Source of the DNA: Streptomyces omiyaensis
GTDB taxonomy: Bacteria > Actinomycetota > Actinomycetes > Streptomycetales > Streptomycetaceae
Direction: 5' to 3'
Assembly: GCF_014650895.1 (NCBI RefSeq)
Contig: NZ_BMVV01000005.1
Coordinates: 186,001-250,000, forward strand
Length of the DNA stretch: 64,000 nucleotides
Both the position numbers and the translations under genes were made by a program. Shown in pieces: positions 17,637-26,685 of this stretch (position 1 is its first letter; each line of letters opens with the position of its first letter). The notes below the pieces were generated by a model. It had not been told where the DNA came from. It saw only the letters and a program-made list of their open reading frames with translations, and searched no databases.

Positions 17637-18967
17637 CAGTGGCTCGGCCAGGACCGTTCGATGGAGTCCGCGACCTGCCGGGTGCCCGCGCCGCCGATCC
17701 AGTCGACGGCTCCCCTCCAGAACGTGCCGACGCCGACCGACGCCGGCATCAGGTCCGAACCGTCGAACCTGAACTGCGTCCGGGGGTCCTGGAGCAACTG
17801 GATCGAGAGCCTGTCGACCGGGGTCGCGGCGTTCGCCGGGTCCACGCCCTTGTTCGCCGAGACGAACGGGCCCTTCTTCATGCGCGCGTTCGCGAAGTCC
17901 GCGGAGGCCAGGTACTCCTGGAACGCCCGCACCTCGGGGCGGTCGGCGAACGCCGCGGTGAACACTCCGCCGCCCAGTACGGGACGGCTGGCCGCATCGG
18001 CTCCCGGCAGGAGGAAGGTGTAGACGTCGTCGTCCGGTCCGATCTCGGTGCCCTCCGGCCACATGTCGGCGTAGAACGAGGCCTGACGGTGCATCGCGCA
18101 GTCGCCGGAGAGGACCGGGGTGCCGGCCTCCTGGAAGGAGATCGAGGCCATCGACCGGGCCGGACCGAAACCGCCGTTGGCGTACCGGTCGTTCTTGAGG
18201 ATGGACCCCACGGTGTCCATGGCCTCGATCACCCGCGGGTCGTTGAACGGGATCTTGTGGGTGACCCACTGGTCGTAGACGTCCGTGCCCTGCTGGCGCA
18301 GCAGGACGTCCTCGATCCAGTCCGTGACGGGCCAGCCGGTCGCCTCGGCGGACTCGATGCCCGCGCACCACGGTTTGACGCCCGACGCCGCGGCCTTCTC
18401 GGTGACGGCCATCAGCTCGGTCCAGGTGCGGGGAACGCTCAGTCCCTTGTCCCGGAAGAACTTCGGGGAGTACCAGACGAACGACTTCACGTTCGCGACC
18501 AGCGGAGTGCCGTAGAGGGTGCCGTCCACGGTGGCGTAGCCGTTCCAGTCCGCCGACCAGCCCTGCTTCGCGAGAGCAGCGACGCCGGCGCTCACGGGCT
18601 TGAGCCTCCCCGCCCGCGCGAAGCGTTCCAGGAGGCCGGGCTGGGGGAAGAAGGCCAGGTCAGGGGCGCTTCCACCGTCGACCCGGAGCTGGATCTGGGC
18701 CTCGAACTCCCCGTCCCCCTCGTACCGGACGTCGATTCCCGTGCAGTCGGCGAAGTCGGCCCAGGTCTCTTCGAACAGGTCGGCTTCCCGGTCCCGGTTC
18801 TCCGCGTAGACGGTGACCTCGGTGCCGGGATGCTTGGCGTAGCGGGCGTACGGTGCGCAGTCCGCGGTGGTCTGCGACCGCGAACCGCTGTCCTGCGGGG
18901 TGCCGCAGGCGGTGGCGGTGACGGCGAGGGTGATGACGGCGAGCGCGAGCCTCGCGCCGAACCTCAT
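17636..18967 (-). CDS. Extracellular solute-binding lipoprotein, sugar ABC transporter
   Basis: Substrate-binding protein of 443 residues anchored as a lipoprotein. The signal sequence begins MRFGARLALAVITL and the lipobox cysteine is about residue 21 (TATAC). The mature part shows the family 1 binding-protein layout, with VTVYAENRDREADLFEE at the start and GTPVLSGDCAMHRQASF later. The ATG at 18967 has GGAGGAAG in front; an extension to 18997 would precede the signal and is unlikely. It is the first gene of an operon with two permeases and a LAL regulator. A candidate promoter lies about 50-80 bases upstream. Confidence 0.93.
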   Translation of the reverse strand: MRFGARLALAVITLAVTATACGTPQDSGSRSQTTADCAPYARYAKHPGTEVTVYAENRDREADLFEETWADFADCTGIDVRYEGDGEFEAQIQLRVDGGSAPDLAFFPQPGLLERFARAGRLKPVSAGVAALAKQGWSADWNGYATVDGTLYGTPLVANVKSFVWYSPKFFRDKGLSVPRTWTELMAVTEKAAASGVKPWCAGIESAEATGWPVTDWIEDVLLRQQGTDVYDQWVTHKIPFNDPRVIEAMDTVGSILKNDRYANGGFGPARSMASISFQEAGTPVLSGDCAMHRQASFYADMWPEGTEIGPDDDVYTFLLPGADAASRPVLGGGVFTAAFADRPEVRAFQEYLASADFANARMKKGPFVSANKGVDPANAATPVDRLSIQLLQDPRTQFRFDGSDLMPASVGVGTFWRGAVDWIGGAGTRQVADSIERSWPSH

Positions 18968-19018
18968 GGGTGTGCTTCCTCCGATCGCCCGCCGCATGTT
19001 CTCGGCGGACGTTTCGGA

Positions 19019-19048
19019 AAGCTACCCCGTTCGAACGGCATAGACCAA
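19019..19048 (-). promoter_or_regulatory. Candidate promoter with palindromic operator for the sugar ABC operon
   Basis: Read on the minus strand: TTGGTC (19043-19048), an 18-base spacer, then TAGCTT (19019-19024). The spacer contains the perfect 12-bp palindrome CCGTTCGAACGG (19027-19038), placed where a repressor or activator could act on the promoter. Start of the first gene is about 50 bases downstream. Confidence 0.5.
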
Positions 19049-19071
19049 TCGTTCGATGCCCAAGCCCCGGA

Positions 19072-19458
19072 TCAGTGCCCCGTGGGCCGGGCCGCGGCCA
19101 GGATCGGCCCCGTCACGGCCTTGGGCTGGGCGAGCATGGCCAGGTGGGAGGAGTCGACCTCGACGGTGGTCTTGCCGGCCCGCTCGTACCCGTACCGCTC
19201 CACGCCGGGGTTGATCGGGCGGTCGGCGGAGGCCACCAGGACCCATGAGGGCTTGGTCTTCCACGCCGCGACCGGCGCCGCCTCTCCGAAGGCCCGCGCG
19301 GCCAGGGGGCGCCGGGAGACGGCGAGCACCGCGGCGAGCTGCGGCTCGACGTCGGCCGCGGTCGGTTCGGGGAGGACGCGGGCGAAGCCGGAGGCGTCGG
19401 CGAGGATCTCGTACCGGGACTTCTCCGGCCGGTCGATGACCCGGGGTTCCATGGACAT
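19072..19458 (-). pseudogene. C-terminal fragment of an alpha/beta hydrolase
   Basis: Open frame of 128 residues matching only the second half of the hydrolases at 3286-3999 and 23131-23952. APVAAWKTKPSWVLVASADRP and VDSSHLAML correspond to their AAWRTKPSW and DASHAVAL blocks. The oxyanion HG motif and the GHSYGG nucleophile are absent, and only 40 bases separate the frame from the next gene, so the N-terminal half has been deleted. The ATG at 19458 has only a weak ribosome site. It may be unexpressed debris; a short stand-alone product cannot be excluded. Confidence 0.75.
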
Positions 19459-19497
19459 TCCCGTCCGGTCGCGGAGTTACGGAGGTCAGTGGCCGGG

Positions 19498-20226
19498 TCA
19501 GAGGGTGCGGCGCACGCCCGCCTGGCGTTCCAGGTTGCGCAGCTGGACGGCCAGGTCGCCTTCCACGGCGAGGTGGGCGGGACCGCTGCGGCCGATGGGC
19601 AGGACCTGCTCGCCGCGCATGTCCTCGAGCATCAGGGCGAACGCCGTGTACATCGCGGCGAGCGCCACCACGAGGCCGAGCGCCCCGGACGTGCGCGTCA
19701 GCCATTCGGCGCCGGTGACGCCCGCGAGGCCGGTGGCCGCCCAGCGGGGCAGGGAGACCGCGAGGACGAGCCACAGCGCCCGCTTGGGCCCGGTCACGGC
19801 GGTCATCAGCGCGCCGAAGCAGAGGAGCGCCAGGTTGAACACGCCGAGGACCTTCGGGCCGTCGGCCGCGCCGCTGAGCATGATGAGCGAGTAGGGCAGC
19901 CAGCTGCCGGCGAACACCGCCATCAGGGTCGCCGCGATGACGTCACGGGCTCCGAAGGCCAGGAAGCTCACCAGGAGTTGGAGGACGGAGGCCGGCAGCA
20001 CCGTGAAGGCGACGGCGGCACGGGCCTCCTCCCCGAGGACCCCGAGCTGGAGGCAGCCGGTCATCACGGACGCGATGGCGATCGTGAAGAAGCCGAGCGG
20101 CATGGGTGAGGCGATGGGGCGCAGGTTGATCCGTGTCATCGACCGGAGGTCCGGCTCGAAACGGCGTCCCGGGGGCGCGGCCGGATCCTGTTCGTCGCCG
20201 TCGGCGGCCGGGGAGGCGGCAGTCAT
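19498..20226 (-). CDS. GPR1/FUN34/YaaH-like membrane transporter
   Basis: Membrane protein of 242 residues with about six hydrophobic segments. The segment around ASPMPLGFFTIAIASVMTG resembles the NPxPLGL signature of the acetate/succinate uptake family, in the divergent form seen in actinomycetes. It ends in a short cytoplasmic tail. The ATG at 20226 follows AAAGAGAG and lies 14 bases after the amidohydrolase stop, so the two are cotranscribed. Transport of a small acid released by the neighbouring hydrolases is a reasonable guess, but not shown. Confidence 0.7.
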   Translation of the reverse strand: MTAASPAADGDEQDPAAPPGRRFEPDLRSMTRINLRPIASPMPLGFFTIAIASVMTGCLQLGVLGEEARAAVAFTVLPASVLQLLVSFLAFGARDVIAATLMAVFAGSWLPYSLIMLSGAADGPKVLGVFNLALLCFGALMTAVTGPKRALWLVLAVSLPRWAATGLAGVTGAEWLTRTSGALGLVVALAAMYTAFALMLEDMRGEQVLPIGRSGPAHLAVEGDLAVQLRNLERQAGVRRTL

Positions 20227-20240
20227 CGGTTGTCTCTCTT

Positions 20241-22136
20241 TCAGTGATCGAAGCAGGGGTCGACGAAGGACGGCGTCGTCTCGGGTACGGAGCCGCGCGC
20301 GACGCGCCACCGGCGGTGCTGCTCGGACTCGGCGACGGCCTCGGCCACCAGCGATGCCTGGTGGGCGCCCCCCTGGCCCGACTGGTAGCCGCCGAAGTGG
20401 GCCACGGGGCACCATGCGGGGCTCACCGGCGGGACGGCCTCGTCGAGGCCCTCGTACTCCGCGGTCGCGTAGACGATCCGGCCGCCGACGACGGTGAGGA
20501 CGGACTCGATGTCGGGAATGACGTCCTCGGGCACGGTGAGGAAGTCGTCGGACAGGATCGCGAGGTCGCCGTAGCAGCCCTCCCGCAGGGTTCCCTTGAC
20601 GTCCTGCTCGCCGGTGAGCTGCGCTCCGCCCCGGGTGTAGAGGCGGAGGGCGGTCTCCCGGTCGATCAGGTTCCCGGCCGGGGAGAGCACGGTGCCGCCG
20701 ACGGTGCGCCCGGTGACCAGCCAGTGGAGGGCGACCCACGGGTTGTACGAGGAGACTCGGGTGGCGTCGGTTCCGGCGGCAACGGTCAGGCCGCGGTCGA
20801 GCATGGCCCGGACCGGCGGGGTGTGGGCGGCTGCCTCGGCGCCGTAGCGGTCGAGGAACGCGGCGCCCTGGAAGGACATCCGGTTCTGGATTGAGACGGC
20901 GCCGCCGAGGGCGGCGATCCGGTCGAGGCTGCCGGCCGAGACCGTCTCCGCGTGGTCGAAGAGCCAGCGGTTGCCGCCGGGGAAGAGTCCCTCCGCGGCG
21001 AGCTTCTCGAAGACGGCCAGGTCGCGGCGGATCGTCTCGTCGTAGGTCGCGTGGAGCCTGAATCCCCAGCCGTTCTCGAGGAGGAGCCGTACGGCGTTCT
21101 CGAACTCGGCCTCGTAGCCCGCGGCGAGCTCGGGGCGGGGCTCGGAGAAGTTCTCGAAGTCGGCGGCGGCCCAGGTCAGGTTCTCGCCGGCGCCGTTGAG
21201 CCGGAGCCACTCGTCCCCGTCCCCGGGCTCGACCATCTCGGTCCAGCGCTTGAGGTCGGCGAGCTCCTGCCCGGCCGTCTGCGGGAAGAGGTGGTAGGCG
21301 ATCCGGAGGGTCAGCTCCCCCGACCCGGCGAGGTCGACGACCGTGGCGTAGTTGTCGGGGAAGTTCTGGAACCCGCCGGCGGCGTCGACGGCGGACGTCA
21401 GCCCGAAGCGGTTCAGCTCGCGCAGGAAGTGGCGCGTCGACGTCCGCTTGTCGGCCTCGTCGAGGGCCGGCGCCTTCGCCAGGGTCGAGTAGAGGATGAG
21501 CGCGCTCGGCGCCGCGAGCAGCACTCCGTTGGGTTCGCCGTCCCGGCCCCGGACGATCTGCCCGCCGCGGGGATCGGGGGTGTCGCGGGTGAATCCGGCG
21601 GCCTTCACCGCGGCCCGGTTCATCAACGCCGACTGGTACAGGTGGAGGACGAACACCGGAGTGTCGGGGGCGGCGGCGTTCAGCTCGGCGACGGTCGGCA
21701 TCCTGCGCTCGGCGAACTGTTCGGCGGTCCAGCCGCCGACGACCCGGATCCATTGCCCCTTGGGCGTGCGGCCGGCCTGCTCGCGCAGCATCGCCAGGGC
21801 CTGTCGGAGGCTGCGTACGCCGTCCCACCGCAGCTCCAGGACATAGTTCAGCCCGCCCCGGATGACGTGCAGGTGCGAGTCGTTCAGGCCGGGGATCACC
21901 CGGCGGCCGAGAGCGTCGACGACCTTGGTGCCGGGCCCGACGAGGTGGGCGAGGTCGTGGTCGTCGCCGAGGGCCGCGACCCGGCCGTCGCGGATCGCGA
22001 CGGCGCGGGCTTCGGGACGGTCGGGGTCACCCGTGAACACCTTGGCGTTGCGGACGAGGAGATCGGCGTGGTCGAGTTCCCGCCGCGGGGCGGGCACGAG
22101 GCCCGCCACCGGCATGCTGGTCGACGGCCCGGTCAT
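20241..22136 (-). CDS. YtcJ-like amidohydrolase
   Basis: Metal-dependent amidohydrolase of 631 residues. The first metal motif is NDSHLHV, further histidines come in LHATYDE and FDHAET, and the aspartate in AGTDATR. This matches the amidohydrolase_3 group of YtcJ-like proteins, whose substrates are mostly unknown. The ATG overlaps the stop of the esterase gene upstream (ATGA). The C-terminal 60 residues after TVVGGRIVYA are a family-typical tail. Another member of the superfamily is encoded at 32453-34123, next to a nucleobase permease. Confidence 0.9.
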   Translation of the reverse strand: MTGPSTSMPVAGLVPAPRRELDHADLLVRNAKVFTGDPDRPEARAVAIRDGRVAALGDDHDLAHLVGPGTKVVDALGRRVIPGLNDSHLHVIRGGLNYVLELRWDGVRSLRQALAMLREQAGRTPKGQWIRVVGGWTAEQFAERRMPTVAELNAAAPDTPVFVLHLYQSALMNRAAVKAAGFTRDTPDPRGGQIVRGRDGEPNGVLLAAPSALILYSTLAKAPALDEADKRTSTRHFLRELNRFGLTSAVDAAGGFQNFPDNYATVVDLAGSGELTLRIAYHLFPQTAGQELADLKRWTEMVEPGDGDEWLRLNGAGENLTWAAADFENFSEPRPELAAGYEAEFENAVRLLLENGWGFRLHATYDETIRRDLAVFEKLAAEGLFPGGNRWLFDHAETVSAGSLDRIAALGGAVSIQNRMSFQGAAFLDRYGAEAAAHTPPVRAMLDRGLTVAAGTDATRVSSYNPWVALHWLVTGRTVGGTVLSPAGNLIDRETALRLYTRGGAQLTGEQDVKGTLREGCYGDLAILSDDFLTVPEDVIPDIESVLTVVGGRIVYATAEYEGLDEAVPPVSPAWCPVAHFGGYQSGQGGAHQASLVAEAVAESEQHRRWRVARGSVPETTPSFVDPCFDH

Positions 22137-23086
22137 GCGAGGGCCTTGCGGAGGATGTCGGTGGCGACACCGATCGCGAGTTCCGCGGCCTGCGTCTCGC
22201 GCAGCGCGTTCAGCATCACGAAGTCGTGGATGACGCCCTGGACGCGCAGGGCGGTGACGGGGACGCCGGCGGCGCGGAGCTTCGCCGCGTACGCCTCGCC
22301 CTCGTCGCGCAGGACGTCCGCCTCGGCGGTGATGACCAGGGCCGGCGGCAGGCCGGTGAGCTGCTCGGTGGAGGCGCGGAGCGGCGAGGCGGTGATCCGG
22401 GCGCGCTCGGCCTCGTCCGTCGTGTACTGGTCCCAGAACCACTTCATGGCGTCGCGGCGCAGGAAGTAGCCCTCGGCGAACTGGTGGTACGAGCCGGTGT
22501 CGAAGCCCGCGTCCGTGACCGGGTAGAAGAGGACCTGCTGGACGAGCGTGACGTCGCCGCGCTGCTTGGCCATGAGGGTGAGGGCGGCGCTCATGTTGCC
22601 GCCGACCGAGTCGCCCGCGACGGCGATCCGCGTGCCGTCGAGGTCCTTGCGGTGTCCCTCGCGGGCGACCCACTGGGCGACGCTGTAGTTCTGCTCGATC
22701 GCGACGGGGTAGCGCGCCTCGGGCGAGAGGTCGTACTCGGGGAAGACCACGGCCGCCCGGGTGCCGACGGCGAGTTCGCGGACGAGCCGGTCGTGGGTGT
22801 GGGCGTTGCCGAAGACCCAGCCCGCGCCGTGGAGGTAGAGGATGACGGGAAGCCGGCCGGTGGCACCGCGGGGGCGGACGATCCGGGCGCGGACGTCGCC
22901 GGTCGGGCCGCCGTGGACGGTGATCCACTCCTCGTCGACCTCGGGCAGGGGGACACCCTCGCCGCTCTGGACGTCGTCCACGGCCTTGCGGCCTTCGGCG
23001 ACGGGGATCTGGTAGAGGTACGGCGGCTGGGCGGTGGCGTCGGCGAACGCCTGGGCGGCGGGTTCGAGGACCGGACGGTTGCTCAT
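22133..23086 (-). CDS. HSL-family alpha/beta hydrolase (esterase)
   Basis: Hormone-sensitive-lipase type esterase of 317 residues. The oxyanion motif is HGAGW (usual HGGGW), the nucleophile is in GDSVGG, the acid in EADVLRDE and the histidine in GVIHDF. The ATG at 23086 follows AAGGAGAA, a strong ribosome site. It is coupled to the amidohydrolase by an ATGA overlap, so the two enzymes may act in sequence on one compound, for example an ester that also carries an amide-type bond. The substrate is not known. Confidence 0.92.
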   Translation of the reverse strand: MSNRPVLEPAAQAFADATAQPPYLYQIPVAEGRKAVDDVQSGEGVPLPEVDEEWITVHGGPTGDVRARIVRPRGATGRLPVILYLHGAGWVFGNAHTHDRLVRELAVGTRAAVVFPEYDLSPEARYPVAIEQNYSVAQWVAREGHRKDLDGTRIAVAGDSVGGNMSAALTLMAKQRGDVTLVQQVLFYPVTDAGFDTGSYHQFAEGYFLRRDAMKWFWDQYTTDEAERARITASPLRASTEQLTGLPPALVITAEADVLRDEGEAYAAKLRAAGVPVTALRVQGVIHDFVMLNALRETQAAELAIGVATDILRKALA

Positions 23087-23130
23087 GAGGGGTTCTCCTT
23101 CGGGAGGTGCGGGAGGGGAGTTCGGGGGGC

Positions 23131-23952
23131 TCAGCGGGTCGCCCGCGCGGCGGCGAGGATCACGTGGGTGACCACGGCCGGGCGGGAGACGGCCACGGCG
23201 TGCGACGCGTCCACTTCGGTGACGTGCGAGCCGGCGCGCCGGGCCATCCACTGCTGGGCAGCCGGAGGGATGTTCTTGTCGGCGGTGGCGATCAGCGCCC
23301 AGGACGGGATCGTCCTCCAGGCCGCCTCGCCGGACTTCTCCTCCAGCGCGGTGGTGGCGACCGGGCGCTGGGCCGCGGCCATGACGGCCGCGTCGGCGGT
23401 GGGGACGTCGGCGGCGAACTGCCCGTGGAACTTGGTCCGTTCGATGACGAGTTCGGTGCCGGTGCCCCCGCCTGGCACCGGGTACGACTGCGGGTTCACG
23501 GTGTCGCCGAGGGTGGAGCCGGGGAACCTGGCGGCGAGCTCGGCGGCGCACTCGCCCCTGTCCGGGGTGAACGCGGCGATGTAGACGAGGGCCTTCACCC
23601 GGCTGTCGCCCACCGCGGCGCCGCTGATGACGGCGCCGCCGTAGGAATGGCCGACCAGGACGACGGGTCCGTCGACGGCGGCCAGCACGCTGCGCAGGTA
23701 GGCGGTGTCCGCGGCGAGACCGCGCAGCGGGTTGGCGGGGGCCAGGACGGGGTAGCCGGCGCGCTGCAGCCGCCGGATCGTGCCGCTCCAGCCGGAGGCG
23801 TCCGCGAACGCTCCGTGGACCAGGACGATCGTGGGCTTGGGATCGTGCCGGTCGGTGCGGGCGGCGGCCGGACGGCTCGCGGGTGCGGCGCCGATCAGGG
23901 TGGCCAGCGCCGCGGGCACGGCGAGGGCGAGGGTGCGCCTCGTGAGATGCAT
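23131..23952 (-). CDS. Exported alpha/beta hydrolase (Tat-like signal)
   Basis: Hydrolase of 273 residues with an N-terminal signal that includes a TRRTLAL twin-arginine-like motif and an Ala-rich stretch to about residue 31. The catalytic elements are intact: VHGAFADASGW, GHSYGG with serine at about residue 103, and SHAVAV with histidine at about residue 251. It is the intact reference for the GHAYGG protein at 3286-3999 and the fragment at 19072-19458. The ATG at 23952 is preceded by AAGGAAT. It lies 44 bases upstream of the esterase on the same strand and may be in the same transcript. Confidence 0.9.
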   Translation of the reverse strand: MHLTRRTLALAVPAALATLIGAAPASRPAAARTDRHDPKPTIVLVHGAFADASGWSGTIRRLQRAGYPVLAPANPLRGLAADTAYLRSVLAAVDGPVVLVGHSYGGAVISGAAVGDSRVKALVYIAAFTPDRGECAAELAARFPGSTLGDTVNPQSYPVPGGGTGTELVIERTKFHGQFAADVPTADAAVMAAAQRPVATTALEEKSGEAAWRTIPSWALIATADKNIPPAAQQWMARRAGSHVTEVDASHAVAVSRPAVVTHVILAAARATR

Positions 23953-24078
23953 GGGCGGGTGATTCCTTGTCGGGTGGTGAAACGTTCGGGTGTGCTCGGT
24001 CGAGCGGGAGGCGGTGCGCCGCTCGGGCGGGGGGCGCGCCGCCCGGCGGGACCCGGCTCGGGAGAGGCGGACCGGGCC

Positions 24079-25503
24079 TCAGAGGCCGTACGCCTCCAGG
24101 AGCCGGAGCCAGACCTCGCTCACCGTCGGGAAGGCGGGCACGGCGTGCCACAGGCGCTCCAGGGGAACCTCGCCCACGATGGCCACGGTGGCGGTGTGGA
24201 TGAGCTCGGTCACCATCGGGCCGGTAAGGGTGCAGCCGACGACGACCCCTCGGGTCTCGTCGACGACGAGCTTGGCGAGGCCGCGGTAGTCGTCCGCGTG
24301 GAGCGCGGCACCGGCGACGTCGTCGATGCGGTACTCCACCGTGCGCACCGCGAGACCCGCTTCGCGTGCCGCGCGTTCCGTGAGACCGACGCTCGCGACC
24401 TCGGGACGGGTGAATACGGCCTGCGGGACGGCGAAACGGTCGGCTTCCGCGCTCCACGGCTGCCGGCCGCCGGTGACGGCCGGGCGCCCGGCGGCTCGCT
24501 CGGCGATCGCCGCCGCGCAGGCACGGGCCTGGTACTTGGCCATGTGGGTCAGCGGCGCACGGCGGTTGACGTCGCCGACGGCGTAGAGCCAGTCGCCCTC
24601 GACCGCGGTGACCCGACAGGTGTCGTCGACCGGAAGCCGGTCGCCCGCGGGCAGTCCGACGGAGTCGAGGCCGAGGTCCACGGTGCGCGGGCGCCTGCCG
24701 ACGGCGGCGAGGACCTCGTCACAGACGTGGGCGGCGCCGTCGTCGGTGTGCACGGTCACCGTGCGGGTGTCGTCGTCACGGGCGACCCGGACGGCCGACA
24801 CCCCGAAGCGGACGGTGACGCCCAGATCGCTCAGACCCCGGGTGACTTCTTCGCCGACGCACGGCTCCCATCCGGTCAGCAGGGCCTGATCGCGAACCAG
24901 CAGGGTGACGGAGGAGCCGAGCGAGCGCCACGCGGTGGCCATCTCGCAGGCCACCACTCCCCCGCCGATGACGACGAGCCGCTCGGGCACCGCATCGGCC
25001 GTGGTGGCCTGCCGGTTGGTCCACACACCGATCCGGTCGAGCCCCTCGACCGGCGGAAGGGCGGGTTCCGTGCCGGTGCAGACCACGACCGCGCGCCGGG
25101 CCCTCAGGGTACGGACCATGCCGTCGGCCCCCGTCACCTCCACCCGGCGCTCACCGGCGAGCCGTCCGTGCCCCCGTACGAGCGCGATGCCCGCACCGTC
25201 GAGCCAGTCGGCCTGGCCGGTGTCGTCGCCGCGCCCGGTGAAGCGGTCGCGACGGGCCAGGGCGCGTGCCGGGTCGAGTGCCGCCGTGACCGCCTGCCGG
25301 GCCCCGTCGACCGATCGGGCCTCCGCTCGGGCGGCGCCGGGTCGCAGCAGGGCCTTGCTCGGTACGCAGGCACGGTAGGAACACTCGCCGCCGACCGCCT
25401 CCGCCTCGACGACGACGGCGGTCAGCCCCGACCGGACGGTCCGGTCGGCGACGACCTCGCCGGCCGGTCCTCCGCCGACCACGACGACGTCGTACGTGTC
25501 CAT
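24079..25503 (-). CDS. FAD-dependent pyridine nucleotide-disulfide oxidoreductase
   Basis: Flavoprotein of 474 residues in the lipoamide dehydrogenase/mercuric reductase superfamily. FAD binding is at VVGGGPAG, the redox-active disulfide at cysteines 41 and 46 (GGECSYRACVPSK), NAD(P)H binding at VVIGGGVVACEMA, and the C-terminal active-site segment reads LWHAVPAFPTVSE. It lacks a heavy-metal domain. Its acceptor is unknown. It starts one base inside the stop of the Dps gene (TGATG). A paralogue with the same CSY-x-AC-x-PSK motif is at 36712-38175. Confidence 0.92.
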   Translation of the reverse strand: MDTYDVVVVGGGPAGEVVADRTVRSGLTAVVVEAEAVGGECSYRACVPSKALLRPGAARAEARSVDGARQAVTAALDPARALARRDRFTGRGDDTGQADWLDGAGIALVRGHGRLAGERRVEVTGADGMVRTLRARRAVVVCTGTEPALPPVEGLDRIGVWTNRQATTADAVPERLVVIGGGVVACEMATAWRSLGSSVTLLVRDQALLTGWEPCVGEEVTRGLSDLGVTVRFGVSAVRVARDDDTRTVTVHTDDGAAHVCDEVLAAVGRRPRTVDLGLDSVGLPAGDRLPVDDTCRVTAVEGDWLYAVGDVNRRAPLTHMAKYQARACAAAIAERAAGRPAVTGGRQPWSAEADRFAVPQAVFTRPEVASVGLTERAAREAGLAVRTVEYRIDDVAGAALHADDYRGLAKLVVDETRGVVVGCTLTGPMVTELIHTATVAIVGEVPLERLWHAVPAFPTVSEVWLRLLEAYGL

Positions 25504-26081
25504 CAGCCGTGCACCAGAGGGGTGTCCACGAGGTGCTCGGCCAGGAACCACACCTGCGCCTCGCCGGTACGGATGACATCGGAGACGAGCAGGTCGGCGC
25601 TGCCCTCGTCGCCCTCCCCGGAGAGCCGGGCGGCGGCGTCCCGGGCGTCGATCAGGATCCGCTCGTGCGCGTCGAGGAGCCGCGACAGCATGACGGGCAC
25701 CGGCTCGACGCCGTCCGGCGGCCGGGGGACCGACGTCAGCTCCGCGACGTGGCGCGGGTCTCCGACGGCGACGCCGCCGAGGCTCTGGACCCGCTCGGCC
25801 AGCCCGTCCACGATGGCCAGTTGGGCCTCCGCGTGCTTGTCCAGCATCAGGTGGAGCGAGTAGAAGGTCGCCCCGCGCATGAGCCAGTGGTGCTTCTTGT
25901 AGAGGGAGTAGAGGATCTGCGTGTCGGCGAGGACGCGGTTCAGCCGCTGGCAGGCGTACATGCGGGTGTCGTGGCCGAGGCCGATCGGCAGCTGCTTGAG
26001 CGTGCCGAACGCCTGGGTCTCGGCGCCCTTCTGGTGCAGCAGCGGCTGGCCGCCGCCGTGCGGGGTCGTGAGGGTGTCCAT
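25503..26081 (-). CDS. dps: Dps-family ferritin-like DNA protection protein
   Basis: Protein of 192 residues with the Dps/ferritin fold. The ferroxidase residues at the dimer interface are visible as KKHHWLM, then LHLMLDKHAEAQ with aspartate at about residue 81 and glutamate at 85. Such proteins store iron with peroxide and shield DNA. The N-terminal extension of about 35 residues could help DNA binding or assembly. The ATG at 26081 follows CAGGAGCA. It is coupled to the disulfide reductase downstream, a plausible oxidative-stress pair. Confidence 0.9.
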   Translation of the reverse strand: MDTLTTPHGGGQPLLHQKGAETQAFGTLKQLPIGLGHDTRMYACQRLNRVLADTQILYSLYKKHHWLMRGATFYSLHLMLDKHAEAQLAIVDGLAERVQSLGGVAVGDPRHVAELTSVPRPPDGVEPVPVMLSRLLDAHERILIDARDAAARLSGEGDEGSADLLVSDVIRTGEAQVWFLAEHLVDTPLVHG

Positions 26082-26173
26082 CGGGTGCTCCTGTTCGGGA
26101 GAGAGGGTGGGAAGGGCCCGGCCGCCCGGTCGGGGGTACGCGGACGGCCGGACCCGGTCCGCGCGGCGCGCGC

Positions 26174-26680
26174 TCAGCGCTCGGCGTTCGCCGGGGCGGG
26201 GAGCCGGTGCAGCGCGAGCCGGGTGAGGAGTCCGCTGCCGAGACCGGCCGCGAGCGCGAGGGCGGCCCACCACAGGGGGTACGGCGTGAGGCCGAGGGCC
26301 GCGTCGAGGGACCAGGCGCCGGGGCCGGTGGCGGCGAGGGCGGCGGCGGTGCCGATGAGGACGAGCGGGTACTCGTATCCGTCGTTCTGCACCCAGAGCC
26401 CGTGGCGCCATTTCACGGTGAGCGCGACCGTCATGACCCCGATGGTGCCGGTCACGGCAAGCGGGGTCAGAAGGCCGGCGGCGAGCAGCAGGCCCGAGCC
26501 GATCTGGCCTCCGCCCGCCGCGAGGGCGGTGAGGGCTCCGCCGCGGAACCCGTCGGCGCGGAACTCCTCGGTGCCGCCTTCCAGCCCCCTGCCGCCGAGA
26601 TGCGAACTGACCTTCTGCACCCCGTGCCCGGCGACGAGCAGCCCCACCAGCAGACGCAGGATCAGAATGCCGGTGTCCAC
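26174..26680 (-). CDS. DoxX family membrane protein
   Basis: Membrane protein of 168 residues with four hydrophobic segments. ILRLLVGLLVAGHGVQK at the start and FRGGALTALAAGGGQIGSG are typical of DoxX proteins, which in actinobacteria have been tied to redox stress complexes. The GTG at 26680 is chosen because it falls 5 bases past the stop of the isochorismatase-type gene; no strong ribosome site is seen, which fits translational coupling. The frame stays open upstream, so the start is not fully certain. Confidence 0.85.
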   Translation of the reverse strand: MDTGILILRLLVGLLVAGHGVQKVSSHLGGRGLEGGTEEFRADGFRGGALTALAAGGGQIGSGLLLAAGLLTPLAVTGTIGVMTVALTVKWRHGLWVQNDGYEYPLVLIGTAAALAATGPGAWSLDAALGLTPYPLWWAALALAAGLGSGLLTRLALHRLPAPANAER

Positions 26681-26685
26681 AGGGG

